64,000 nucleotides of DNA, taken from Plenodomus lindquistii. Taxonomy: Eukaryota > Ascomycota > Dothideomycetes > Pleosporales > Leptosphaeriaceae. Position 1 is the first letter of the stretch; each line of letters begins with the position of its first letter. Of the stretch, positions 31,410 through 41,333 are shown piece after piece. The DNA is taken from assembly GCA_025504975.1 (NCBI GenBank), contig JANUWI010000002.1, positions 1,054,001-1,118,000 of the forward strand, given 5' to 3'. The translations under genes were made by a program, and so were the position numbers. The notes under the pieces are model-generated. The model saw only the letters and a list, made by a program, of their open reading frames with translations, did no database searches and had not been told where the DNA came from.

Positions 31410-32957
31410 TCACTCATTAGCCCGTTCCGCCCACTCAACCCATCGTTTAACCACCTCATCCACCTTCTTCACCCCCTCCTTCGACGCCTCCACCTCAAAC
31501 CACTCCCTATGCTCCTTCCCACACGCCTCACACTTCTTCACGACCCGCTGCTCACCCAACTCCAGATGAATCAGTCGCTCCACACGCATAGCATGCGGAA
31601 CCTTCCTCACTCCTCCAGCGGACGAATGGCGTCTAGACTGCGCCGGCGACGTCTGCGGTGATGGCGTAGGCGATGGCGTCGTCGAAGGAACATAGGGATA
31701 ATACCTTACGAGCGAAAGACTGTATCCGCACTGGCGTGTCCACTCGTTCATGCGGCGGTGTACGTTGTTTGCTCGGCCGATCTTGAGGAGAATCGTGTCT
31801 TTGGATGTCGTGGTAGTAGCTGTGTCGTTCGTTGCGCCAACGGAGCGTCGTCGAGCAGTACCCGGTCGCGAAGAAGCATTCGTCTTTTTAACGGAGAATT
31901 GGCGCAGCACGTCTGAGGTGCGCCGGTTTTGCTCGGGACGAGAGGGCGGGACGAGCAGTGTTGAGGCGGCGGATGAGGGCGCGGGACCGGCGGATTCGGG
32001 AGTCAGCCAGAAAATGTAGATGTAGCCTTCGTCGTCGTGGGGGGAGATTGGCTTGACGAGCTCGGCGAGTAGGGTCGAGGTTAGCTGTGGTGAGAGCGTT
32101 TTGGGGATGTAGCGGAGGAGGATTGTTGTCTCTGAGTCTTCACGAGTGGTCTTGTTGACTGGACGGGCAACCTTCTCGCCGAGCGGTGCACGGCCTGGTG
32201 GATTACTGGAGCGTCGTGAGGTTGGAGGTCGTGATCCGCTGGCTCGGCGACCTTGGTCTTGAGATATCCTGCTGGGCCGTGTTGGAGCCTGCTGGACGGG
32301 AACTTGGGGTTTCTCTTGGACAGGCGCTGGAGCTTGACTAGCCTTTTGCTTGTGGTGGATGACTTCGTCATCCTCGTCTGCAGTGCCGCAACAGAGTGAT
32401 GACCAAAAGCTGGGCTTCTTTCGCTGTGGAGCTGGCTTGGATGCACGAGGCTGTCGTTTGTTGGCTGCCATCACTTCACTCGGAACAGACATCAGCGGTC
32501 CCTCAACATTATCCCACGTGGCTGGTCGGTTAATCCTCCTCGGTGGCCGGGCTGCAGACGTCTTATGCTCTGGCCTACTGGTTCTTCTCTTCCGCCGCGT
32601 GGGTTCTTCGACATCGTCTACCTCGAGCACACCCAGACGATGGACTAATGAATCGATGCTGTTCCTCTCTTTGAGCGGATACAGCTGCGTTGGCGGTCCA
32701 CTCGAAGCTTGCGCGGCTAAACGTTCGGCCTGATCCTTGTGCTGCCAGCAAAAGTACGCAGCAGCACCCACGTCTTCATCATCGCTGTCACTGACAACAG
32801 ATACTACAGCAATGACGCCCTCGTCGTTGGAGGCTTTGGCATCTATCGGCCGTCTACACGGTCGGCCAGCCTTTGTGATGCCTTTGCATGTGGTAGCTGG
32901 GTTCCGGGAGTCTGAGCGAGGAAGTAGAGATTCAGGTGTTGTGCCAGTGAACGCCAT
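31410..32957 (-). CDS. T5orf172 (GIY-YIG-type, DUF1766) domain protein
   Basis: Single exon, 515 aa. The N-terminus carries a conserved knuckle, CKGITKAGRPCRRPI (Cys24 and Cys34) with a later YFCWQHKDQ, a Cys/His set that probably binds zinc. Residues 80-280 are disordered and Ser/Pro/Arg-rich. The C-terminal T5orf172 domain shows the GIY-YIG pattern: GYIYIFWLTPE for the first strand, then after a long low-complexity insert ILLKIGRANNVHRRMNEW (K-I-G-R and the conserved Arg), a hydrophobic strand SLSLVRYYPY, and MRVERLIHLEL with the conserved Glu. A Cys pair follows (CEACGKEHREWFEV). The family includes S. pombe Mug113. Nuclease activity is suggested by retained residues but not shown. Confidence 0.85.
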   Translation of the reverse strand: MAFTGTTPESLLPRSDSRNPATTCKGITKAGRPCRRPIDAKASNDEGVIAVVSVVSDSDDEDVGAAAYFCWQHKDQAERLAAQASSGPPTQLYPLKERNSIDSLVHRLGVLEVDDVEEPTRRKRRTSRPEHKTSAARPPRRINRPATWDNVEGPLMSVPSEVMAANKRQPRASKPAPQRKKPSFWSSLCCGTADEDDEVIHHKQKASQAPAPVQEKPQVPVQQAPTRPSRISQDQGRRASGSRPPTSRRSSNPPGRAPLGEKVARPVNKTTREDSETTILLRYIPKTLSPQLTSTLLAELVKPISPHDDEGYIYIFWLTPESAGPAPSSAASTLLVPPSRPEQNRRTSDVLRQFSVKKTNASSRPGTARRRSVGATNDTATTTTSKDTILLKIGRANNVHRRMNEWTRQCGYSLSLVRYYPYVPSTTPSPTPSPQTSPAQSRRHSSAGGVRKVPHAMRVERLIHLELGEQRVVKKCEACGKEHREWFEVEASKEGVKKVDEVVKRWVEWAERANE

Positions 32958-34788
32958 GTCAGTTTAAGTTTGAGTCCTGGCTCAGTAAGTATCGTGTTTA
33001 GTAGAGTAAGTAAAGTACAGACGAGGCCTGATCAAGTGGTCGAGGCGCGCTGTCGGCTGTGCTTCACCGCCTCAGTAAGTGCATAACGCGAATGTCTGCG
33101 CTGTGAAGTGCACAAGATTGTGGAGTGAAATGTGGAAAGCCCATAGTCCAGTGAGCTATGTGCATCCATTATGACTGGATTGTGGTCACGTCAAAGTGGG
33201 CGCGTAACGCCAAAAAGAGATGGCGGGAGTCGCGGACTCGACGTCGCGTGGCGGGTTCGTGGCGGTGCTCGTGGCGCAGCCCTCTGTGAGTCAGTGGATC
33301 CCTTGTCTAGAGACGGTGCCCATCGCATGCTCTCTGTCCCCTTTTCAAGTGTCACAATATGGAGCCTGCTAAAGCCTGCAATCCCAGAGTTCTTCGAAAC
33401 AAAGTCTAGGACTGATTACATGGAGCCGAGTTCTTATAGTGGTAGCCATCTTTGGGTGGTTCTGACAACGAGCGTTCGACCACGACGTGTCGCTATGTGA
33501 GAACAACGCAACGTTCCTCGTAATCCCAGCTGAATGCGATTAGTTTCATCTTAATATAATTGCTGGATGAATACACGTAAAATCGCGAAGCAATGGCAAT
33601 CATGAAGGAATGCAATCGCTTTCGCATCAGAGAGACCAAATGCAGTGGTAACGTACTTTACTCAAGATGCGAGCTTAATGAACTCGCTTACCGAGTTGAC
33701 TTTGGCGCTAGCAGTCTAAAGTCATGATCGAAAAACCCTCACACTACCACATCTTGTGCAAACGCAGGATCATATTCTGTTTGAAGGAACCTGTTAATAA
33801 CTTCTTCCTCGAAACAATAAGGAAACGATTTGCTTTCAAAGTCAATGCCTTGATTACAAGAGGTCACCATAAAAAATTCAACTCTAAATTAAGAACGGAG
33901 GTGGCCTGTGTTCAGTAACAGAGCAATGTTCTATACACAAATCATCAACCAAAGATGTGTGAGCTTGCCTGTACCAAAGGTCAGACGAAGCTAAAGCAGA
34001 GAAGGCCCAGACACCACTGTCTATTTGAGCGAGACAAACGACCAACGAAATATACGACACCGCCTTTTTCTAACGTTGTTTCTGTCCAGTGCCGGTATCA
34101 TTAAAATGATATGGCCGAGATGTTGATGTAGGCTTTCTCCCATTTGCAGCCAAATACGGTAATCATCCTAGCGCATGTGCCCTACTGCGGGGCTATTCCG
34201 CCCGGAATCCTTAACTTCCAAGGTTGGCATGACTACCAGTAAAATGAGTCACACGGGTCTTGTAGGAGCATGCGAATCCATGAACATGATCTAGAGGAAG
34301 CAATCTCTCTACGTGCAAAAGCTATCACTCGATGCATTGCCGACGACCTTAGAAGTTCTTCCACATTTACCTGATTCGGGAAGCTAACTCTATTGAGAAG
34401 GTCCAGCCGGTCGACCTCCAGATACACCGTCTATGATGTGTAAGTGAATGATTCCGCGCCCTGTAACCGTTCATATCTGGGCAAGGATACCTATGGTAGA
34501 TATCATATCATTCATTGTGCCCCACTTGTATAGCGGGTTATGCGGAATCTGACCTAGACGCCTAACTGTCACGCATCCTGCGGGAATACAAAGACGCGGC
34601 TTTCGCCCTTTCCTCACGTCGTTCTCATCAGCATTTGCATCGGCTCTCGTCCTCCTGTCGGACCTCTGGTTCCTGTTCCCCAAGGTCTACCACACACCTA
34701 CCTTAGGTACCCTTAGGTACCACATCGGCTTACTGATCGTATCTGCAATCGCTACACAACGTCGTGGAACGCCACATCAACTACCATT
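32958..34788. other. Intergenic, 1.8 kb
   Basis: Promoter of the T5orf172 gene (left) and of the amine oxidase (right). The middle, about 33,530-34,080, is AT-richer than its flanks. No gene, tRNA or transposon was recognised. Confidence 0.45.
34701..34720. repeat. Direct repeat of CCTTAGGTAC
   Basis: Two adjacent perfect 10 bp copies, about 70-90 bp upstream of the amine oxidase start. Could be a tandem regulatory site; no factor is assigned. Confidence 0.6.
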
Positions 34789-36918
34789 ATGGCCCCTCAC
34801 CCCTTCAAGATCCTCAACGTTGAGGAGACACGAGTGGCTCGTGACACAGTCCTCTCTCTTCATGAAGGGAAAGTTGTTGACTTCAGAGAGATATATCTCC
34901 AAGAGCCTGAGAAAGAGCTTATGAAGCAATATCTTGAGCTTGAACATGCTGCACAGCCCGGCCAATCACAAGCATCAAGGCGGCCGCCTCGTTTGGCAAA
35001 GTGCCAGTACGATGTCATTGGCTCAGACAAGATTCCAGAGTATCACGAGTCCATCATTAACGTTGAGACAAAACAAAGGGTTCGCCATGAAGTAGTGGGA
35101 AAGGAGAAACAGGCTAGTCTGACGCTTTGGGAATTTCAATACCTTGTCGAGGCGTGCAAGAAAAGTGATATGTTCCAGAAGGCCATTGCAGAGTTCAAGC
35201 TACCCGACGGCTTTGAGTTGGTCGTTGAGCCATGGTGAGTCTCCCACAGCTCGAATTCTACCCCAGCAGCTGCTCATGAGAATAGGCCATATGGCGGACT
35301 TGATATCGGCGCTGAGAACAGGAGATACTTCCAAGGTCTATGTTTCGCCCAGGACACACGAAACGGGAACCCAGACTCAAATTTCTACGCTTACCCATTG
35401 CCACTCATCCCCGTCATGGACTGCCTATCACGAGAGATTGTTCGAATCGATCGTCTGGCTACCGGTGGCAAAGGCGACGCTCTCACTGGCCAGACTCACA
35501 ATGAACGAGTTATTGACCACTGCAAGGGCGCAGAATACGTTCCCGAGCTCCTCGAAGGTGGAACGCGCAAAGACGTGAAGCCCATCAACATCACACAGCC
35601 AGAAGGCCCCTCTTTCACAGTCAAAGATGAGTCTCTCGTCGAATGGCAAAAGTGGAGCTTCCGAGTGTCCTTCAACCCTCGGGAAGGAGCTGTCCTTCAC
35701 GACGTTCACTACGATGGTAGGAGCATCCTCTACCGTATGAGCATTAGCGAGATGTCTGTCCCATATGCCGACGCTCGCCCGCCATTCCACCGCAAGCAAG
35801 CATTCGATTTCGGCGACGGAGGTGCCGGAAACTGCGCCAACAACCTATCTCTTGGCTGTGACTGTCTCGGAGTGATTAAGTATTTTGACGCCGTCATTGT
35901 TAGCTCTGACGGTGAGCCGATTGTCCACCCGAATGTCATCTGCCTCCACGAGCAAGATAACGGAATCGGCTGGAAGCACACCAACTGGCGAACTGGCCGC
36001 GCAGTCGTGACACGCATGCGTGAGCTCGTTGTCCAATTCATCATCACTCTTGCAAACTACGAGTACGTCTTCGCCTACAAGCTCGACACAGCCGGCGGCA
36101 TCACGCTTGAAGTCCGCGCGACAGGTATCGTCTCCGTAGTCAACATCGACCCAGGCAAGACCTCCGAGTACGGCAACGTCGTCTCCTCTGGTGTCCTCGC
36201 ACAAAACCACCAGCACATCTTCGCCGCGCGTATCGACCCCGCCATCGACGGCCACAAAAACACACTATTGTACGAGGAATCGCACACGGCGCCTTGGAAC
36301 AAAGAGACTAACCCCAACGGCAACTTTTACAACATCACAAAAACTATTCTTGAGAAGTCTACGGGTGTGGACGCAAACCCCATTGATCACCGCGTCTTCA
36401 AGATTATCAACCCTAGCATCAAGAATCCTACTTCTGGGAATCCTGTGGGCTACAAGTTTGAGCCGCTGCCGACACAGAAGCTGTTGGCTAGCCCGGGAAG
36501 TATCCAGGCTCAGCGTGCGCTGTTTACAAACCATCATGTATGGGTGACCAAGTACAAGGACGACGAATTGTACGCCGCAGGTCGTTTCACGCTGCAGAGT
36601 CAGCTGGAGCAAGGTGGTGTGCACGATATGGCGGCAAGACGAGACGATGTCGCGAATGAGGACTTGGTCATTTGGAATTGCTTTGGTCTGACGCATAATC
36701 CACGGTATGTTTCGAATCCCTCTCCCACCGTTCCATGATGGAGTGCTGACTGTTGGTGTAGTGTTGAGGATTGGCCTGTCATGCCAGTGGAAATTTACCA
36801 GATTCACTTTAAGCCAAGTGACTTCTTTGAGAGAAACCCCGCGATCGATGTACCAAGCACAAAGAATGATGCGAGTGTTTTGGTGGACAAGGACTGCTGT
36901 TCGGGTGAGAAGTTGTAG
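34789..36918 (+). CDS. Copper amine oxidase (topaquinone-dependent)
   Basis: Oxidises primary amines to aldehydes with release of ammonia and hydrogen peroxide. Three exons, 34789..35234, 35286..36704 and 36762..36918, with 51 and 57 bp introns, giving 673 aa (family about 650-700). Joins read VVEPW-PYGGLDIG and LTHNPR-VEDWPVMP. The catalytic Asp lies in AFDFGDGGAG (Asp323). The topaquinone precursor is Tyr407 in TLANYEYVFAY. Copper ligands are His457 and His459 in NHQHIFAARID, with the third in the C-terminal part. There is no signal peptide, so it is intracellular; peroxisomal location is usual for fungal members. The C-terminus ends CCSGEKL, at best a weak PTS1-like tripeptide. The substrate (methylamine, benzylamine or other) cannot be told from sequence. 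Confidence 0.94.
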
Positions 36919-37180
36919 AAGTCGAGACCAACTTGTTCCTCTCATGTACATCAATATCAATGAAGACGACGAACGCATAACAAACCTTGTTGTTGTGAAG
37001 TGTGTTCTCGTTATGACATGCTCACCTATGCTATACTCCGCTATGACATGACCGCGGCCCATACCGCTAATGCTGGATTTGACAATCTCAGTGCGAGTAA
37101 ATGTTCCAAGAACCCTATGCCCAAACAAGGCCAGATGAAATGAAGTTTAACTCTAAGTGCGTGGTAATGAAGTGAAGTAT

Positions 37181-38791
37181 TTACATCTCCCAGGGTCCAT
37201 CGACGACGTTCAATGCTCCCTCGACAGCCTCTTCCAGACTCTCAACGCGTAGCTTGAGTGTCCGGTTCTCTTCTCGCTCTTTAGCAAGACGTCCCCACAC
37301 GGCAGATTGTGCACCTCCTTCGCAGTTTGCGCATCCCCATCCTCCTTGTTTCAGATTGACAGGTGCTGGAACTTTGTCGTGAGTGCTCCCCTTTGGTAAC
37401 GTTTGAATCTTCTTGCCCTTGGGTGTGGCATCGCGTGTGTCAGCCTCGTGAATCGACGAGCGTTCGGTACCAGTCGGGCTCAAGCAATTTCTCGAAAAAA
37501 CGCTCGCAGCATCCGCTTCGGTTTCCGATTCGAATCCTGAGTCTACGCTAATCTCAGAACCGGAGATGCGGTTGTGTCGTCGAGGAGTATTTTGACAGGC
37601 AGTGTGTTCGCATGGTGCAGGCCCACGAATAAGGGCGAGACTTCGCTTCCTGGCGGCTTCTTCCTCCTGCCTGGCGCGTCGCTCAAACGCAAGGTCTGCC
37701 ATGAGCGTCCGCATTTGTTCGTCCTGCTCACTCGCACGCTCTGCCATGGTCTCGAGCTGCATCTTCAAGTGACGCACCCTTGTCTCCGACTCGTCCAGCT
37801 CGTCTTCTTGTGCGCTTTGCTCTGAGCGAGCATCCACGAGGGCAGTTGAAAGTTGGCGATAAGAACTCTGATAACGTGATAGGAGAGCTTCTGCATTTGT
37901 GAGAAGGTCGTGAAATGATGAAGGAGCCAGGGGGTCGGCGGGGCCGTGTGGGAAGAGGGCTTGTGAGAGGTTGATATTGAGGAGCTCGTCATCAGGGTTG
38001 TGGTAGGTAGGCGATTGCATCGGTGGAGGAATCGCAGCATTCTTTTGCGTGGAGAGCAACCAGGAGAACTTGCTGCTAGCGTTTGGCTGACTCGGCGCTT
38101 TGGTCGGGGTAGCCTTTGTAGATGTGGTGGTTGGCGCGTCCTCGACGCGTCGGGGGCTGACGGTCCGCCCTCGTGTGAGTGATGAGCCGCGATTGAAGAT
38201 GTTGGCCATCATGTTGCCCTGTTCCTCCTCCTCGCTCTCGGAGTCGTACTCTTCTCCGGATTCAGATTCAGAGCCCGACCCAGACTCGGAGTAGTCGTCG
38301 CGCTGGCCAACACCCAGCTTGACCGGTGCGGAAGAGCCGTTGAACCAGTTCTGCAGCGCCCGGATCTTGGGCTGGCTTGCACTTGATTGCACTGCACTTC
38401 TCGACGGGATAAAGCTAGCGAGGGATTTGGTGGGTGACGGTGATCGGCTAGTATGTTGTTGGATGGTGGATGTTGCGCGGCTGATGAAGGGTTGGCAGTT
38501 GTCGAGGAAGGTGCCTGTCAGCGTACGCTGGTGACTGCTACGTGCAGAACGCGGGTAGTCCTCAAGCGGTGACGGCGCGTTGGGGTCGTATGCAGTGGCT
38601 ACCGGGGACGTCAATGCGGAGGGCGGAGGCTGCAGACCGGTAATGTCGACGTCGTCGAAGCTCTGCAATTGGTCGTCCGCGACAGGAACAGAGAGCTGCC
38701 GGGAGTGGCGTGGAGATCTAAGGTCTCCACGCGGTGAACTGTGCGAGGCTTGAGGCATCACGATGGGGGCGTTGCGGCTCATAGCGGCCAT
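37181..38791 (-). CDS. Coiled-coil, Ser/Pro-rich protein of unknown function
   Basis: Single exon, 536 aa. Residues 1-150 are Ser/Pro-rich with many SP sites (SRSPSPTKS). LQNWFNGSSAPVKLGVGQRD is followed by a strongly acidic, Ser-rich tract (about 170-195). A helical region follows, with FHDLLTNAEALLSRYQSSYR and a predicted coiled coil from about 315 to 385 (RVRHLKMQLETMAERASEQD, then RTLMADLAFERRARQEEEAA). C-terminal features include CEHTACQN, a GWGCANCEGG pair of cysteines, and a second short coiled coil (RLAKEREENRTLKLRVESLE). I do not recognise a family name. The pattern resembles uncharacterised ascomycete cytoskeletal or septum-associated proteins, but that is a guess. No membrane segment is seen. 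Confidence 0.75.
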   Translation of the reverse strand: MAAMSRNAPIVMPQASHSSPRGDLRSPRHSRQLSVPVADDQLQSFDDVDITGLQPPPSALTSPVATAYDPNAPSPLEDYPRSARSSHQRTLTGTFLDNCQPFISRATSTIQQHTSRSPSPTKSLASFIPSRSAVQSSASQPKIRALQNWFNGSSAPVKLGVGQRDDYSESGSGSESESGEEYDSESEEEEQGNMMANIFNRGSSLTRGRTVSPRRVEDAPTTTSTKATPTKAPSQPNASSKFSWLLSTQKNAAIPPPMQSPTYHNPDDELLNINLSQALFPHGPADPLAPSSFHDLLTNAEALLSRYQSSYRQLSTALVDARSEQSAQEDELDESETRVRHLKMQLETMAERASEQDEQMRTLMADLAFERRARQEEEAARKRSLALIRGPAPCEHTACQNTPRRHNRISGSEISVDSGFESETEADAASVFSRNCLSPTGTERSSIHEADTRDATPKGKKIQTLPKGSTHDKVPAPVNLKQGGWGCANCEGGAQSAVWGRLAKEREENRTLKLRVESLEEAVEGALNVVDGPWEM

Positions 38792-39908
38792 AGCTGCTCA
38801 GAATAATGGGACCGAGATGGATCGACGTTCGTCGGGAAACGAGGAATGTTTCTTCTCGCCCACGATCCTTCTGTCCTATCGGCGAGCAGCTGGAATGACT
38901 GCCGTGCGACGTGACCACCTTGAATGCACAGTTGTGCTGCGGTGCTGCTGCAGGGTCTCCTGGTCAACAATCGGGTCGATAAGATGTGCAACAAAGGCGG
39001 GCCGAAGATAGGCAGGGCCGAGAGCGCTGCGTTGGAAGAGACGAGACGGAGACGCAGTGCAACAATTCACAGCAGCAATGCAGATGCAGTGAGTGTAGAG
39101 AAGAGTGTTTGCACGAGCAACGAGAGGGGTGGATATGTTTGTGCCAACACATAATTTTCGCGTGGCTGGCGGAGGCTGGGAAGCCTTGGACACAAGCTCG
39201 AGGCTGCCTCGTCACCGCCCACTCACCGCAACACACGCACCCACGCAGACATCGCTTAGCCACCAATAATCGCGGGACGAACAACATGTTTCATGCACGA
39301 GCTAGGCTCTTCAAGACGAACTCGCTGTTCGCCTCACGTTTGACGCCTCTGTTGAAACGCGTGACGATCGCGACCCATCTTGATTGTGCTGTGCACAAGT
39401 TGCGGTGCGTCGGTGATTAACCACCAGCCGGGCAGGTTTCTGACAATTAGAACCGCGTACATGCGAAGTTACTCGTCCGAGGTCTCTGCACGTCGGCTGA
39501 CATCGTATTACACTGTCCATTGCTGTCTTGTTATCGCTGCATCGTGCTTGTCCCCGCAGAGGTTCACTGCAAGCGCCCGCCAAGACGAGCTCAAGGCTGC
39601 ACGTCAACGGAGACTTTCCTTACAAGTGTCCTCGCATACACACAGTATTGACCCCCTCCCACTCCATTGGAAGGCTCGGATCTTCAGTCCACGAAGCAGC
39701 CAGAGGCCACCCCGCTACGCAAGACTGAAAGAAATATACTCTGTGCTCCGTGTGAAGGATACAAGAAGATTCTCACTATTGATAGAAGAGTTATCGGTAC
39801 AATGTACTGGCTTTGGGTGGATCGCTTTCTCAAGGCAGGGGACGCAACAGGAACGAGTTCCTCCATAGAGCTCCGACATATTCCATCTCTTCCCTACTGC
39901 TAACCCGC
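38792..39908. other. Intergenic, 1.1 kb
   Basis: Upstream region of the coiled-coil protein and 3' flank of the methyltransferase-GFA gene. Many overlapping open frames on both strands, none with recognisable coding character. Confidence 0.45.
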
Positions 39909-41333
39909 CTATTCCTGCGTAGCCCAACGTTCAGCACCGTCATCTGGCAATGCAGTCCACGGCGCCTTGTCGTTGAGGAATAAATGCTTCGTGACCCTGG
40001 GCGGCGACACATCCTTCAGACTGTCTAAGTCAATAGTAGCCATAGTGAGATGGATGCGATCGGAGTTTTGGTAGGTCATGCTAATTGGCGATCCACAGTC
40101 TGAGCAAAATGTTCGCTCTGCCAGGCTTGAAAGCTTGATAACCTTACGCGTTGATTCGGCGGTAAACTTGACTGCAGACCCAGGAACTTCGATAAATGAC
40201 AGATGGTTCGACCCAGAGAGCTGTTGACAAGAACGGCAATGACACAGAGTGATGTCTGATGGAGCCGCGCCGGATGCGTAACGCACTGCGCCACATCGAC
40301 AACCACCTTCGAAGATTACATCGCTCGTCGACGTCTTGGTAGTATATCTCGAACCGTCCGCAGCTATGAAGACTGTCAGTATCACCATCAAAATAGGGTT
40401 TAAAGGCTCACGTTTGCGTCCGACAGCCAAGAACACTGCATCTACCTCCTCCACTTTTCCGTCTACTGCCAACTTCTCCCACTCTTCTTTGTATATTCCC
40501 TGGGCCTTTCTTCGGATGTCGTTGTTTGCAAAGGTCCTCGTGACGTCCTTCAGAATCACGTTCTCGACAAAAAAATCATCCCATCGATCTAGGTCATGGA
40601 GGCGTCTACCGTATCCAGCCTGGTTCTCCACTGTAAGAACTCTTTCCACTTCGAAGCCTGCATCCTCAAACTTTTGCTTCAGGCTGGACTCCGTTCGACT
40701 CCAGGACCGATTGTATGGAACGGGTAGGCCAAGTCTTCGAGCCGTTCTTTCTAGGACCATGCCAGATACTAGATTCCGTGGATGTGTCGCATCTGCCGCG
40801 ATTACACCCCCGGGCTTCAAATACTTCCACCATCGTTCCAGTGCGACCACTGGATCTGGAAGCAGTACCAGCGCGGAGGCGATAGTTATGACATCGAATA
40901 GTTGATCTTTGAGTTCAAGTATTTCGTCCAGATGAAGAATGTCGCCCTGGATGAACTGTGTGTTGGCATACTTGGTTCCAGCATGCGCTTGTTTGCGGGA
41001 CGCTATAGCGAGCATACCCGGCGTAACATCGATACCGATGACCTTGCCATTTGATCCTACTGCATCTGCCTCGAGGAATGTTAGCAGACCCGTTCCGCAT
41101 GCTAGATCGAGCACATGTTGACCGGGCTGTATGTCCAGGTATGCTGAGAACCGCTCCGTGAAGTCTGCATGCCATGTTGCGTCGTATTCGCCTGATTTCG
41201 TTTGATAGAACTTGATGGCATTCTCTGCCTGTCGTTCCTCCACCATATTATCGTTGTATCGGCCGTGTACAAGTGCGGTTGGGTGAACTGTTGAAGACAC
41301 GCTGAGACCCGTCTCTGATCTAAGCAATTGCAT
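39909..41333 (-). CDS. Fused class I methyltransferase and GFA/CENP-V domain protein
   Basis: Two domains in one reading frame. The N-terminal class I S-adenosylmethionine methyltransferase (residues about 37-305) shows HVLDLACGTGLLTF (74-86, motif I), the acidic motif II in GKVIGIDVTPGML, FDVITIASALVLLPDP and LKPGGVIAADATHP. The C-terminal GFA/CENP-V-type zinc domain shows FEGGCRCGAVRY, HCRSCQQLSGSNH and FCSDCGSPISMTY. The frame stays open throughout, giving 474 aa, but a 48 bp segment (40364..40411, GTGAGC..TACTGAC..CATAG) looks like a real intron; removal keeps the frame and gives 458 aa. Expected exons: 40412..41333 and 39909..40363. A later start at Met30 is possible. GFA proteins act on glutathione-formaldehyde adducts or similar; the fusion suggests linked handling of a small reactive metabolite, which is inference. 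Confidence 0.8.
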   Translation of the reverse strand: MQLLRSETGLSVSSTVHPTALVHGRYNDNMVEERQAENAIKFYQTKSGEYDATWHADFTERFSAYLDIQPGQHVLDLACGTGLLTFLEADAVGSNGKVIGIDVTPGMLAIASRKQAHAGTKYANTQFIQGDILHLDEILELKDQLFDVITIASALVLLPDPVVALERWWKYLKPGGVIAADATHPRNLVSGMVLERTARRLGLPVPYNRSWSRTESSLKQKFEDAGFEVERVLTVENQAGYGRRLHDLDRWDDFFVENVILKDVTRTFANNDIRRKAQGIYKEEWEKLAVDGKVEEVDAVFLAVGRKREPLNPILMVILTVFIAADGSRYTTKTSTSDVIFEGGCRCGAVRYASGAAPSDITLCHCRSCQQLSGSNHLSFIEVPGSAVKFTAESTRKVIKLSSLAERTFCSDCGSPISMTYQNSDRIHLTMATIDLDSLKDVSPPRVTKHLFLNDKAPWTALPDDGAERWATQE

